NCBI RefSeq assembly: GCF_026627445.1
Contig: NZ_JAPNLJ010000020.1
Location: 62,001 to 126,000 of the forward strand
DNA length: 64,000 bases
Source: Streptomyces sp. H27-H1
GTDB lineage: Bacteria; Actinomycetota; Actinomycetes; Streptomycetales; Streptomycetaceae
Direction: 5' to 3'
Shown: piece by piece, positions 54,539 to 64,000 of the stretch
How the letters are laid out: each line of letters begins with the position of its first letter
How positions within the stretch are numbered: the stretch's first letter is position 1
The notes under the pieces: generated by a model
What the model saw: only the letters and a program-made list of their open reading frames with translations
Database searches by the model: none
Told to the model about the DNA's origin: nothing
Made by a program: the position numbers and the translations under genes

Positions 54539-55051
54539 TCACAGGGCTTCGGCCGGCACGCGCAGGGCGAGGGACTGCTGGTAGAGGCCTTCCAGCGGCT
54601 CCGGGAAGCGCGCTTCCGGCCCGTCGGCGCCGGCCACGGGGCGTAACGCGAACCCGGTCGTGGCCGCGAGGCGCGGGCTGGCCGTGTGCAGCAGGCCCTT
54701 GCGGCCGACGACCATGCCGAGCAGCAGCCGCTCGTGCACCGGCAGGGACCGGGGCAGTTCCGAGTCGGCGGCGCGCAGGACGTCGGCCTCTTCGTAGCCG
54801 AGGCGGCGGATGTTCATGACGGTGTGCAGGTTGTCCATGAACGGGTAGTAGGCGTCCTGGAGTTCGCGGGAGAAGCCCCAGATGATGTCGTCGCAGCGGC
54901 CCACCTGCTCCAGGCTCATGACGATCCGGCCGTCGAGCCGGTCCACGAAGAAGGCCTTGCAGGCGCGGCGTACGTCCTCGTCCTCGCTGTTCATGCCGAG
55001 GAAGAGCGCGGCGTCGGCGTACTCGTCACGGACGTGCGTGTCAGACGGCAT
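54539..55051 (-). CDS. DUF6190-like protein, RohQ candidate
   Basis: 170 residues from the ATG at 55051. It reads YADAALFLGMNSEDEDVRRA and SLEQVGRCDDIIWGFSRELQ followed by DAYYPFMDNLHTVMNIRRLG. I recall this as the DUF6190 family, somewhat PIN-domain-like. By position between PLP enzyme and aldolase it is the best candidate for the cyclodehydratase RohQ of azomycin synthesis, which closes the aminoimidazole ring. That link is inference. It overlaps the aminotransferase end by 11 bases. Confidence 0.65.
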   Translation of the reverse strand: MPSDTHVRDEYADAALFLGMNSEDEDVRRACKAFFVDRLDGRIVMSLEQVGRCDDIIWGFSRELQDAYYPFMDNLHTVMNIRRLGYEEADVLRAADSELPRSLPVHERLLLGMVVGRKGLLHTASPRLAATTGFALRPVAGADGPEARFPEPLEGLYQQSLALRVPAEAL

Positions 55052-56225
55052 GGCGGTCGAGCACCTCGCGCATCCGGGCCATGGCGTCGGCGAACACCTG
55101 CGGGTCACGGGCCAGGGCGAACCGGACGAAGGCCTCGCCGCGGTCGGGCTGGCTCCAGTAGAAGAAGCGTCCCGGCAGGACGTACACCTCGGCCTCGGCC
55201 AGCAGCCGCTGCAGTTCGCTCGCCGTCAGCTCGGGGTGGTTGATGTGCGCCCAGGCGACGCTCACGCCGGCGACGGGCTCCTGGTACTCCAGGACCGTGC
55301 CGTCGATCGCCTTGCGTATCGCCTCGCGGTTCTGGGTGAGGACCTCGCGCACGGAGCCGAGCTGGTCGCGAGTGGAGTCCTCGACGTACTGGGTCAGCAT
55401 GTTGAGCACGAAGGGCGAGACGTTGAGCAGCACGCTGGTGTGCAGGTTGTAGACGTCCTCGCGGATGTCGTCGCTGGCCGTGATCATGGCGGCCTTGGCG
55501 TCCTGGACGGGCCAGGTCTTGCCCGTGTCCTCGATGGCCAGGTACGAGATGCCGGAGCTCTCGAGGAGCTCGTAGATGTCGAAGCGGGCGAGCTTCTCGT
55601 CGTAGAGCGTGAACGAGGCGAAGCAGAAGTCGATGACCAGCAGCTTGTTGTGGTCCTTGCAGAAGCGGACCACCTCTTCGAATCCCTTGCGGCCGTGCTG
55701 GAGCAGGGTGAAGCCGGTGGGGTTGTTGGGGTCGACGAGGAACAGGGCGTCGGTGCGGACCCGGCGCTTGAGCTCGGAGTAGATCCGGTCCGGGTCGTGG
55801 AGCGCCGACTCGTCGATCGGGTACATCGGCACGCCCATGTTGTTCAGGACGTCGTAGAGGTTGTCGAAACAGGGCTCGACCAGCGTGACCGACTTGCGCT
55901 GCTGCTTGAGGTACATGCCGGCGACCATCGTCGAGATGGAGGCGGCGTACGACAGCAGGGTCTTGTTCTTGGCCAGGGCCGTGGGCTGGCGGTGCAGGGT
56001 GAAGAAGGCCTCGATGAAACGTTCCTCGGCCGTCGCCTGCAGGCCGCGCTCCGCCTCGTACCAGAGCTCGGGCAGCCGGGCGACGATCTCGCGCTGGCTG
56101 TTCGACTGCTGCTGGTGGGTGTGGGCGTCGGCGAGGTTGAACCTGGTGCGCAGGGCCTGGATCTCGTGCTGGGTCAGGTCGAGGAGCTGGTTGTCCGGGA
56201 CGGCAGGGCTGGTGTGCGGGGTCAT
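55041..56225 (-). CDS. rohP: PLP-dependent aminotransferase-fold enzyme, RohP-like (arginine hydroxylase/oxidase)
   Basis: 394 residues from the ATG at 56225 with GGAGGA. Fold-type I landmarks: VEPCFDNLYDVLNNMGVPMY, FLVDPNNPTGF, Asp in LLVIDFCFASF, and Schiff-base Lys in IEDTGKTWPVQDAKAAM (about residue 236), with an Arg near the C-terminus in FVRFALARDP. The context fits the O2- and PLP-dependent arginine hydroxylase RohP that opens the azomycin pathway. A conventional aminotransferase cannot be excluded from sequence alone. First gene of the operon. Confidence 0.72.
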   Translation of the reverse strand: MTPHTSPAVPDNQLLDLTQHEIQALRTRFNLADAHTHQQQSNSQREIVARLPELWYEAERGLQATAEERFIEAFFTLHRQPTALAKNKTLLSYAASISTMVAGMYLKQQRKSVTLVEPCFDNLYDVLNNMGVPMYPIDESALHDPDRIYSELKRRVRTDALFLVDPNNPTGFTLLQHGRKGFEEVVRFCKDHNKLLVIDFCFASFTLYDEKLARFDIYELLESSGISYLAIEDTGKTWPVQDAKAAMITASDDIREDVYNLHTSVLLNVSPFVLNMLTQYVEDSTRDQLGSVREVLTQNREAIRKAIDGTVLEYQEPVAGVSVAWAHINHPELTASELQRLLAEAEVYVLPGRFFYWSQPDRGEAFVRFALARDPQVFADAMARMREVLDRHAV

Positions 56226-56536
56226 GCTTCCTCCGATCAGGAACGTGCGTGCCATGGGGGAGTACGCGCTGAGTGCGGGTGCGTCACGGTCGCGGAACCT
56301 GATGAAGCGGAGGTGCGGTCGCCCTCGACTTGTGTCATGGTGATCCCCCGTAAACGGACTGCGGTCCGGTTAGGGACGACCCTGGCACATCGCGTTCTCG
56401 GGGGCAAGCAAATGGACAGCGAAGATCGGGAGGCGGGGGGAGGGGCGATTGCGGCCCGCTCCGGCGCGGCTCGGCTCCGTGCTGAGTACACTCGCGACCA
56501 CCCACATACCTGCGAAGTCACGAATGAAGGCACAGT
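56226..56536. other. Divergent promoter region of rohP and tetR
   Basis: 311 bases with an AT-richer centre (56330-56375) that contains the inverted repeat listed next. No small gene is supported. Confidence 0.45.
56355..56368. promoter_or_regulatory. Inverted repeat, candidate TetR operator
   Basis: CGGAC-TGCG-GTCCG with A/T flanks (TAAA on the left, GTTA on the right), about 130 bases upstream of rohP and 170 upstream of the TetR gene. Size and symmetry fit TetR/AcrR operators. Confidence 0.45.
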
Positions 56537-57145
56537 ATGAGCGCGGGGTCACCTGAAGTGACCGAACTCATCCAGCAGCCGGCTCGGGAGCGGGCGGATG
56601 CCGCGCGCAACCGCAGTCGCATCCTGGCGGTCGCGGCGGAACTGTTCAGGGAACAGGGCGTCGACAACGTGTCGCTCGACGCCATCGCCGCGCGCGCGGG
56701 CGTCGGCAAGGGCACCTTGTACCGCCGGTTCGGCAGCAAGTCCGGGCTGGCCGTGGCACTGCTCGACGCCCAGGAGAGCGAGCTGCAGACCAAGATGCTG
56801 TACGGGCCGCCGCCCCTGGGGCCCGGAGGCGACGCGGGTCTGCGGATCGCCGCATTCTTCGACACCTATCTCGATCTGCTCGACACGAACCTGGAGCTGG
56901 TGAGGCTCTCGGAGACCACCGCGCCCGGCGTCCGCTACCAGATCGGCTCCTACTGCCTGTGGCAGCGCCACCTGTCCGTACTGCTGGCCGAGGCGCGGCC
57001 GGAGCTGGACGCGCAGGGCACCTCCCACCTCCTGCTCGCCATGGTCGACGCGGACCTTCAGCAGGCCCTGCGCAGCAGCGAGTTCACCCCCGGACGGATC
57101 CGGGGGGCGCTGGGCGAGATGGTGCGGCGGGTCCTGGAGGCCTGA
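56537..57145 (+). CDS. TetR/AcrR-family transcriptional regulator
   Basis: 202 residues, ATG start. N-terminal helix-turn-helix: RILAVAAELFREQGVDNVSL, DAIAARAGVGKGTLYRRFGS. The C-terminal ligand domain has LLAMVDADLQQALRSSEFTP. Divergent from the azomycin-like operon with a palindrome between them, so local control is plausible. Confidence 0.88.
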   Translation: MSAGSPEVTELIQQPARERADAARNRSRILAVAAELFREQGVDNVSLDAIAARAGVGKGTLYRRFGSKSGLAVALLDAQESELQTKMLYGPPPLGPGGDAGLRIAAFFDTYLDLLDTNLELVRLSETTAPGVRYQIGSYCLWQRHLSVLLAEARPELDAQGTSHLLLAMVDADLQQALRSSEFTPGRIRGALGEMVRRVLEA

Positions 57146-57167
57146 GCGGCACTCCGCGGGCGCGGGT

Positions 57168-57200
57168 GGTCCCGGTACGGCGGGGGTCCGTACCGGGACC
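57168..57200. terminator. Bidirectional terminator
   Basis: Perfect 13-bp stem GGTCCCGGTACGG (57168-57180) with CCGTACCGGGACC (57188-57200) between convergent tetR and yceI. Confidence 0.75.
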
Positions 57201-57220
57201 GGCTGCCCGCGCGCCGGGTG

Positions 57221-57799
57221 TCAGCCTTCCCTGACCGCCTCGATCTCCAGCGAGAGCTCGATCTCCTTGGAGACCAGGAACCCGCCGGTGTCCAGGGCCA
57301 TGTTCCAGGTCAGTCCCCAGTCCTCGCGGTTGAGCTTGCCGCGCGCCGAGAAGACCGTGCGGTCGTTGCCCCACGGGTCCTTGGCGTAGCCCAGGTAGTC
57401 GACATCGAGCTCGACGCGGCGGGTGAACCCCTTGATCGTGAGATCGCCGGCGAGCGTGCCGCTCGTGCCGTCCCAGCTCACCGACGTCGAGGTGAAGGTC
57501 GCCCGGGGGTGCTCGGCCACGTCGAAGAAGTCACCGGAACGCAGGTGATCGTCCCGGGTCGCGTCCCCGCTGTTGACGCTGGCCATGTCGATCACCGCGG
57601 TGACCTTGCTGTCCTCGGGCCGCTCGCCGATGTAGATGGTGGCGTCGACGCCGGTGAACCGGCCGCGCACCTTCGTGAGCATGAAGTGCCGGCCGAGGAA
57701 GCCGACCTCCGCGTGCCCCGGGTCGACCTTCCAGTCGCCCACGGCCGGCAGTTCGACGCCGTCCACGGTGCGGGTCGGCGATATCGCGCTACTGGTCAT
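57221..57799 (-). CDS. YceI family protein
   Basis: 192 residues. WKVDPGHAEVGFLGRHFMLT, VRGRFTGVDATI, DHLRSGDFFDVAEHPRATFT and LTIKGFTRRVELDVDYLGYA are the standard YceI lipocalin-like pattern that binds isoprenoid-type lipids. No signal peptide, so cytosolic. It follows the rhodanese gene by 36 bases, in one operon under the MarR-type operators. Confidence 0.9.
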   Translation of the reverse strand: MTSSAISPTRTVDGVELPAVGDWKVDPGHAEVGFLGRHFMLTKVRGRFTGVDATIYIGERPEDSKVTAVIDMASVNSGDATRDDHLRSGDFFDVAEHPRATFTSTSVSWDGTSGTLAGDLTIKGFTRRVELDVDYLGYAKDPWGNDRTVFSARGKLNREDWGLTWNMALDTGGFLVSKEIELSLEIEAVREG

Positions 57800-57835
57800 C
57801 GTCCGTTCCTCCTGCTGGTCTGGGGGCGCCGTTGC

Positions 57836-58168
57836 TCAGACGCCGGACTCGGTCGGGAGGCCGCCCCCGATCCAGTCCTCCTTGCCGTCCTTGTACGTGT
57901 AGACCTTCGAGTAGCCGAGCTCGGCGAGCCGCTCGGCGGCGATCCCGGAGTTGGAGCAGGTCGTACCGGTGCAGTAGACGATGACCTCGGCGTCCTTGTC
58001 GGGCAGCAGACCGGGGGCCAGTGCGTCGACGTCGTCGAGGGGCAGGAGCAGCGCCCCCGGCAGGTGCGCCTCCTTGTAGTACTGCTCCGGCAGGGCCTCG
58101 ACGACCGCGGCCTTGCCACTGTCGAGCTTCTGCTTGACCTCGTCGCGGGAGAGGTTCTGAACCGCCAT
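57836..58168 (-). CDS. Single-domain rhodanese-like protein
   Basis: 110 residues. LPEQYYKEAHLPGALLLPLD and the active-site loop VIVYCTGTTCSNSG with the persulfide-forming Cys, then WIGGGLPTESG. It is a sulfurtransferase or persulfide-handling protein. GGAGG precedes the ATG. Its promoter region carries two palindromes shared with the divergent marR gene. Confidence 0.88.
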   Translation of the reverse strand: MAVQNLSRDEVKQKLDSGKAAVVEALPEQYYKEAHLPGALLLPLDDVDALAPGLLPDKDAEVIVYCTGTTCSNSGIAAERLAELGYSKVYTYKDGKEDWIGGGLPTESGV

Positions 58169-58200
58169 GTAGCCAGCCTCCGAAAATCAAGGATCAATAA

Positions 58201-58243
58201 GTGCGTACGCACGCACCTTAACAAGTATGTGCGGGCGCACGCA
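58201..58243. promoter_or_regulatory. Twin operator palindromes between rhodanese and marR genes
   Basis: Two copies of GTGCG-N2-CGCACGCA: 58201-58215 (N2 = TA) and 58229-58243 (N2 = GG), with centres 28 bases apart. Both contain a 12-base palindrome. They sit in the 94-base divergent promoter region and are the likely binding sites of the adjacent MarR protein. Confidence 0.7.
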
Positions 58244-58262
58244 ATGGGGGTAGGATCACGGA

Positions 58263-58718
58263 GTGACCGGACAGGATGAGCGACTCGAGGCGTGGCGAGC
58301 GATGCTCCTCGCGCACAACACCGCCGTGCGCGCCATCGAAAGCGACGTGCAGCGCGACGGCCGGATCCCCTTGACGTGGTACGACGTACTGCTCGAACTC
58401 AAGGCGGCCGGACAGCACGGACTGCGCATGCAGGAGGTAGCCAACCGTGTGGTCCTCAGCCGCACCCGGGTGAGCCGCCTGGTCGACGAGATGGTGCGCG
58501 CCGGCCTCGTCGACAAGCTGCCCGACCCCCACGACAAACGCGCGTCCTGGGCCGTCATCACCCCGCAGGGGGCCGACGCCCTGCGGGCGACGGCCCCCGT
58601 GTACATGCGCAGCATCCAGAAGCACTTCTCCGCGCACCTCACCGACGCGGACGCCGTGGTGATCGCCCGGGCGCTGTTCAAGGTGGCCCAGCCGGACTCC
58701 GACGTCCAGCTGGGCTGA
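58263..58718 (+). CDS. MarR-family transcriptional regulator
   Basis: 151 residues, GTG start. Winged helix: WYDVLLELKAAGQHGLRMQE, VANRVVLSRTRVSRLVDEMV, and the wing KLPDPHDKRASWAVITPQGA. Probably represses itself and the divergent rhodanese-yceI operon through the twin palindromes. Confidence 0.9.
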   Translation: MTGQDERLEAWRAMLLAHNTAVRAIESDVQRDGRIPLTWYDVLLELKAAGQHGLRMQEVANRVVLSRTRVSRLVDEMVRAGLVDKLPDPHDKRASWAVITPQGADALRATAPVYMRSIQKHFSAHLTDADAVVIARALFKVAQPDSDVQLG

Positions 58719-58777
58719 CCCGGTCCCGGGCCGCCGGTCACCCGTCATGGGCGGCCGGTGACCCCCGGGGGAGCGGA

Positions 58778-58893
58778 TCAGGAAGCGGGCAGCTCGTCCC
58801 TGACCTCTTGGGCCGCGGCGACGAGGTTCTCCAGGGAGGCCCGGGTCTCGGACCAGCCGCGGGTGTTCAGCCCGCAGTCCGGGTTGACCTCAC
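58778..58893 (-). pseudogene. C-terminal remnant of cobalamin-independent methionine synthase (MetE)
   Basis: On the minus strand a frame ending at the TGA at 58778-58780 reads VNPDCGLNTRGW, then TRASLENLVAAAQEVRDELP. This is the MetE C-terminus around the last zinc-ligand Cys (NPDCGLKTR in intact enzymes). Upstream of 58893 similarity stops; the other ~700 residues are absent. The remainder of 58719-59035 shows nothing else. Confidence 0.7.
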
Positions 58894-59035
58894 AGCCGCT
58901 CGGCCGGAACGGCGCCGTTCCAGATGGCGGGCGGTGAAATGACACACGGTGGGAATGCGGAGGCGCCGTCCCGGCATCCTTCCGCCACCACCCCGCCGGC
59001 GTCCGGGGCCCGATGTCAGGGCCCCGGGATCCGCG

Positions 59036-59446
59036 CTACGCGCAGGACGCGCACAGCCCCCGGTAGGTGACCTCGACCCCGGACACGGTGAAGCCGAACC
59101 GCTCCTCGGCCGGGAGGCCGGCCAGCGGGTCGCCGCCGGGGTGGACGTCGCGGATCAGGCCGCAGCCGGAGCACACCAGATGCTGGTGCGGGTGGTGCGC
59201 GTTGGGGTCGTACCGTTTGGCCCGGCCGTCGGTGGTGACTTCCAGGACCTCGCCGAGGGAAACCAGCTCGCCCAGGGCGTTGTAGACGGTGGCCCGGGAG
59301 ATCTCGGGCAACCGCTCCACCGCGCGGGCGTGCACCTCGTCGGCTGTGAGGTGCACATGGTCACCGTCCAGCACCTCCGCGACCACACGCCGCTGAGAGG
59401 TCATCCGCCAGCCGCGCACGCGCAGCCGCTCCAGCAGGTCACTCAT
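59036..59446 (-). CDS. Fur-family regulator (CatR/FurA type)
   Basis: 136 residues. Winged-helix RMTSQRRVVAEVLDGDHVHL, DEVHARAVERLPEISRATVY, metal-site HHPHQHLVCSGCG and a closing CASC that completes a structural Zn site. Divergent from katG with 324 bases between. In actinobacteria this regulator is a peroxide-sensing repressor of katG. Confidence 0.9.
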   Translation of the reverse strand: MSDLLERLRVRGWRMTSQRRVVAEVLDGDHVHLTADEVHARAVERLPEISRATVYNALGELVSLGEVLEVTTDGRAKRYDPNAHHPHQHLVCSGCGLIRDVHPGGDPLAGLPAEERFGFTVSGVEVTYRGLCASCA

Positions 59447-59770
59447 ATCGGCTCACCTTTTCAGGTTCGGCGGGATACCGGCGGGACACCCCGGAGTTTA
59501 CCGTGGGAGTCCGGGATCCGACGTGATGTGGGTTTGGTGTCCTTCTTGACTTGGATTGCGTCCATCGTAGGATCGGTCGGGTCGGCAGCCAAGGGACAGG
59601 ACGGTCCAGAGCGCCACGAGCTGGATTTGAGACCGTCCGGGACGGTGACCGCCTCGGCGACAGGACGACCCGTGAAAGCGGGGCCCGCCACCGGTCCCCG
59701 TGCCCCAAGTGCTCCATCGCATGCAGTTCCTGATCACCGTGACCGCCTGGTCCGGTCCGGAAGGATTCCC
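59447..59770. other. fur-katG divergent promoter region
   Basis: 324 bases with the promoter below. Around it, TGGA-TTGCG-TCCA (59553-59565) is a partial palindrome that might be the Fur-type binding site. No gene is supported. Confidence 0.4.
59546..59573 (+). promoter_or_regulatory. Candidate katG promoter
   Basis: TTGACT (59546-59551), 16-base spacer, TAGGAT (59568-59573). A good match to the vegetative consensus, about 190 bases before the katG start; the spacer includes the TGGA/TCCA partial palindrome. Confidence 0.5.
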
Positions 59771-62002
<2,232 letters not shown>

Positions 62003-62005
62003 GCC

Positions 62006-62083
62006 TGACGTCCGGGCCTGGTGTCCGACCTTGATGTCCGGGCATGATGTCCGGGCCTGATGTCTGACCTTGATGTCCGGGCC
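62006..62083 (+). repeat. 13-bp tandem repeat, six units
   Basis: Six consecutive 13-base units of the form TGATGTCCGGGCC, two of them with the variant ending CGACCT or TGACCT, beginning four bases after the katG stop. Confidence 0.85.
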
Positions 62084-62111
62084 GGCCCGCCGTTACCGGC
62101 GGCCGGCCCGG
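62075..62111 (+). terminator. katG terminator
   Basis: A 16-bp stem with one bulged base: TCCGGGCCGGCCCGCCG on the left, CGGCGGCCGGCCCGGA on the right, loop TTAC. It overlaps the last 13-bp repeat. Confidence 0.75.
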
Positions 62112-62269
62112 ACCCCTCGGTGGAGCGGGCGAGTCCGGGCCCCCGGGCTCCGGGCACGCCCGCCGCGGGGTCGCGTTCACCCGGACGGCGGAGCAGCGGA
62201 AGCCGCGCGCGCCGTGCCGGGGCAGTCTGTGCGTAGGACCGACATCACCGCACAGACGAGGACCGCGCC

Positions 62270-62620
62270 ATGTCCCACAGCAGGCGTATCGGCATCATCG
62301 CGGGAACGGCAGCGCTGCTGCTGACGGCCACCGCCTGCTCGGGCCTGGGCCGGAGCACCGTCGGGGTGCTCAGTTTCCGCGGCCACGACTCGCCGATCGA
62401 AGTGAGTTACACCGACACCTCGGTCAAGGGCTGCCACAAGATCGCCCTGCCGAAGGGGGCGACCCACGCGGAGAACAACACCCTGGTGGACATCGTCCTG
62501 TACCGGACGGAAGACTGCCGCAAGCTGGACCGGGCCGGGGCCACCTACCTGGCCACGACGCTCTCGGACGTCACGGCCCCCGCGAGCCTGCCCTGGCGCA
62601 GCTTCACCGTCGTCCACTGA
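62270..62620 (+). CDS. Small lipoprotein
   Basis: 116 residues. Lipobox LTATAC with Cys23 after SRRIGIIAGTAALLLTATAC. The mature part has a Cys pair (KGCHKIALPKGA; EDCRKLD) that may form a disulfide. It is extracytoplasmic and membrane-anchored; no known family recognised. Confidence 0.7.
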   Translation: MSHSRRIGIIAGTAALLLTATACSGLGRSTVGVLSFRGHDSPIEVSYTDTSVKGCHKIALPKGATHAENNTLVDIVLYRTEDCRKLDRAGATYLATTLSDVTAPASLPWRSFTVVH

Positions 62621-62657
62621 CGCACGGCCGGCCACACCGGCACGGCATGCTGGGGCG

Positions 62658-64000
62658 GTGCCTCCTCCCACCGTGCATCCCCAACAGCCCGACTCCGCCG
62701 ACCTGATGGTCGTGTGCGGCGACGACGGGCTGGCCCACCGGCTGGCCGCGGAGCTCCGCGACGTCTACGAGGAGCGGGTGACGCTGGTCGTGCCCGCCGC
62801 CCGCGATGTGCGTCCCGGGTCGGGGCCCGGGCAGGGCCGGACCCGGTCCGGGGCCGGGAGCGTGCTGCTGGGATGGCTCCCGGGCGCGCGGATCCGCACG
62901 CCCGCCGCTGACCGGGCCGCAGCGGGGGAGACCCCCGTACCGGAACTACGGGTGCTGGAGGCCTACCTCCCCGACGAGGAGACGCTGGCCGCCGCCGGAG
63001 TGGCCGGGGCGGCCGCGCTGGCGCTCGTCTACGAGGAGGACGAGACGAACGTACGGGCCGCCCTGGTGGCCCGGCGGCTGAACCCCAGGCTGCGGCTCGT
63101 CATCCGCCTCTACAACCGCAAACTCGGCCAGCACCTCGAGGAGTTGCTCGACCAGGCGGCGCTCGTCGCGGAGCCGGGGATCGACCTGCGGGGGCTGGAT
63201 TCCGCCACGACCGTGCTCTCCGACGCCGACACGGCCGCCCCCGCACTCGCCGCTTCAGCCATCGCGGGCACCAGCAAGGTGATCCAGGCCGACGGCCTGC
63301 TCCTGCGCGCGGTCGAACGCACGCCTCCCGGACCCGGACAAGTGGCCGACCCGGGCCTGTGCACACTGGCCCTGCTGTCCGCGACCGCCGTCGACCCGGC
63401 CGGCGCCGACGGATCGGAGCTCGGCGGGGACCGGGGACCGCAACTGCTCCCGGACGCCCGGTCCGTGGCGGCCGCGACCGGGCGGGGAATCGTCGCGCTG
63501 GAAGCGGTCTCCCACGCGGCGGCCGCGCCCGCGGGACGGCGGCTGAACCAGGTCTCCCTGCCCGTCGGCTCGCTCTTCTCCCGCAGACTCCGCTGGTCGA
63601 TGGCCGGGATCACGGCCGCCGTCGGCGCCCTGGCGGTGGCCTCCTCCCTGGTCACGGGCGCCACCCCGCTGCACGCCGGCTACCTCACCCTGCTCGACGT
63701 CTTCGCGATCAACGACCCCGCGCTCGACCAGCCGCGCGAGCAGCAACTCCTGCAGATCCTGGCCGGGTTCGTGGGGCTGCTCCTGCTGCCCGTCCTGGTC
63801 GCGGCGGCGCTCGAAGCGCTGGGCGCCTTCCGCACCGCCACGGCCCTGCGCAGGCCGCCGCGCGGACTCTCCGGCCACGTCGTGCTGCTCGGCCTCGGCA
63901 AGGTCGGCGCCCGGGTGCTCGCGCGGCTGCGGGAACTGGGCATCCCGGTGGTCTGCGTGGAGTCCGACCCCCGGGCCCGCGGGATCGCCCTCGCCCGCCG
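62658..64000 (+). CDS. RCK/TrkA-N type NAD-binding ion-channel protein (3' end outside window)
   Basis: Open from the GTG at 62658 to the right edge, 447 residues visible. First RCK-like domain (ADLMVVCGDDGLAHRLAAEL, about 15-34; LALVYEEDETNVRAALVARR), then two hydrophobic segments (about 315-335 and 365-390) with a pore-like stretch between them (YLTLLDVFAINDPALD), then a second Rossmann domain VVLLGLGKVGARVLARLREL. This order (RCK, membrane pore, RCK) resembles prokaryotic potassium-channel/Trk-type or CASTOR-like proteins. Start chosen for position after the lipoprotein; no strong ribosome site. Confidence 0.75.
   Translation, partial: MPPPTVHPQQPDSADLMVVCGDDGLAHRLAAELRDVYEERVTLVVPAARDVRPGSGPGQGRTRSGAGSVLLGWLPGARIRTPAADRAAAGETPVPELRVLEAYLPDEETLAAAGVAGAAALALVYEEDETNVRAALVARRLNPRLRLVIRLYNRKLGQHLEELLDQAALVAEPGIDLRGLDSATTVLSDADTAAPALAASAIAGTSKVIQADGLLLRAVERTPPGPGQVADPGLCTLALLSATAVDPAGADGSELGGDRGPQLLPDARSVAAATGRGIVALEAVSHAAAAPAGRRLNQVSLPVGSLFSRRLRWSMAGITAAVGALAVASSLVTGATPLHAGYLTLLDVFAINDPALDQPREQQLLQILAGFVGLLLLPVLVAAALEALGAFRTATALRRPPRGLSGHVVLLGLGKVGARVLARLRELGIPVVCVESDPRARGIALAR

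Noticed and set aside
58949..59770. Upstream in-frame extension of katG
   Set aside because: It runs antisense over the Fur gene and is not protein-like; the GTG at 59771 has a ribosome site and fits family length.

Overview
The window is high-GC actinobacterial DNA and almost certainly comes from a Streptomyces chromosome, probably a gene-rich accessory region. The reasons are the strong G/C bias at third codon positions, frequent GTG starts, many genes joined by ATGA/GTGA overlaps, and typical Streptomyces families: mycothione reductase, an F420-type LLM oxidoreductase, the EshA-type shell with the 2-methylisoborneol genes, SpoIIE-type phosphatases and a SigB/SigF-like sigma factor. I saw no rRNA or tRNA gene, no CRISPR array and no intact insertion sequence.

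Layout. 1-12776 holds stress and housekeeping accessory genes: a partial DHFR-family protein, a Tat-type amidohydrolase, a PAS/PP2C phosphatase, an SRPBCC protein, a STAS protein, a large catalase (katE), a PRC-barrel gene with a 53-aa hydrophobic gene (copy 1), a DUF1206 membrane protein and a class II glutamine amidotransferase. 13115-24445 is one tightly coupled ten-gene operon: ATP-grasp ligase, DUF364-like Rossmann protein, CysK-like PLP enzyme, dipeptide epimerase, MFS exporter, SAM methyltransferase, and a complete Dpp/Opp-type ABC importer. It has a clear promoter whose spacer carries a Zur-box-like sequence, and it ends at a 26-bp terminator stem. I read it as a candidate metallophore-like make/export/re-import system.

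24582-38290 contains copy 2 of the PRC-barrel/hydrophobic pair, a SigB-like sigma factor, a HemK2-like/CDGSH/heme-oxygenase-like trio, a flavin reductase, a VOC protein, a frameshifted mycothione reductase, an LLM oxidoreductase, a GAF/PP2C phosphatase and secreted proteins. 38370-44432 has an MFS transporter and the xanthine dehydrogenase operon xdhA-xdhB-xdhC.

44886-50789 contains a 72-aa exported peptide ending in an AYYYYH-containing tail, directly followed by a cytochrome P450 (minus strand), and then the divergent 2-methylisoborneol locus: family 2B encapsulin shell, 2-MIB synthase and geranyl diphosphate C-methyltransferase. 50845-56225 (minus strand) is a six-gene operon whose first four genes match the enzyme logic of the azomycin (2-nitroimidazole) pathway. 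It also carries a Rieske/PRMT-like fusion and a DsbA-like protein. 56537-64000 holds TetR and MarR regulators, a rhodanese/YceI pair with twin operator palindromes, a methionine-synthase remnant, a Fur-type regulator divergent from katG, a lipoprotein and a partial RCK/TrkA-type ion-channel protein.

Hydrogen peroxide and thiol defence (katE, katG-fur, mtr, rhodanese, SigB-like factor) recurs across the window. The two secondary-metabolite-type operons and the peptide/P450 pair are the parts most likely to hide new biology. All functional names rest on motif and family recognition by eye; no database search was run.
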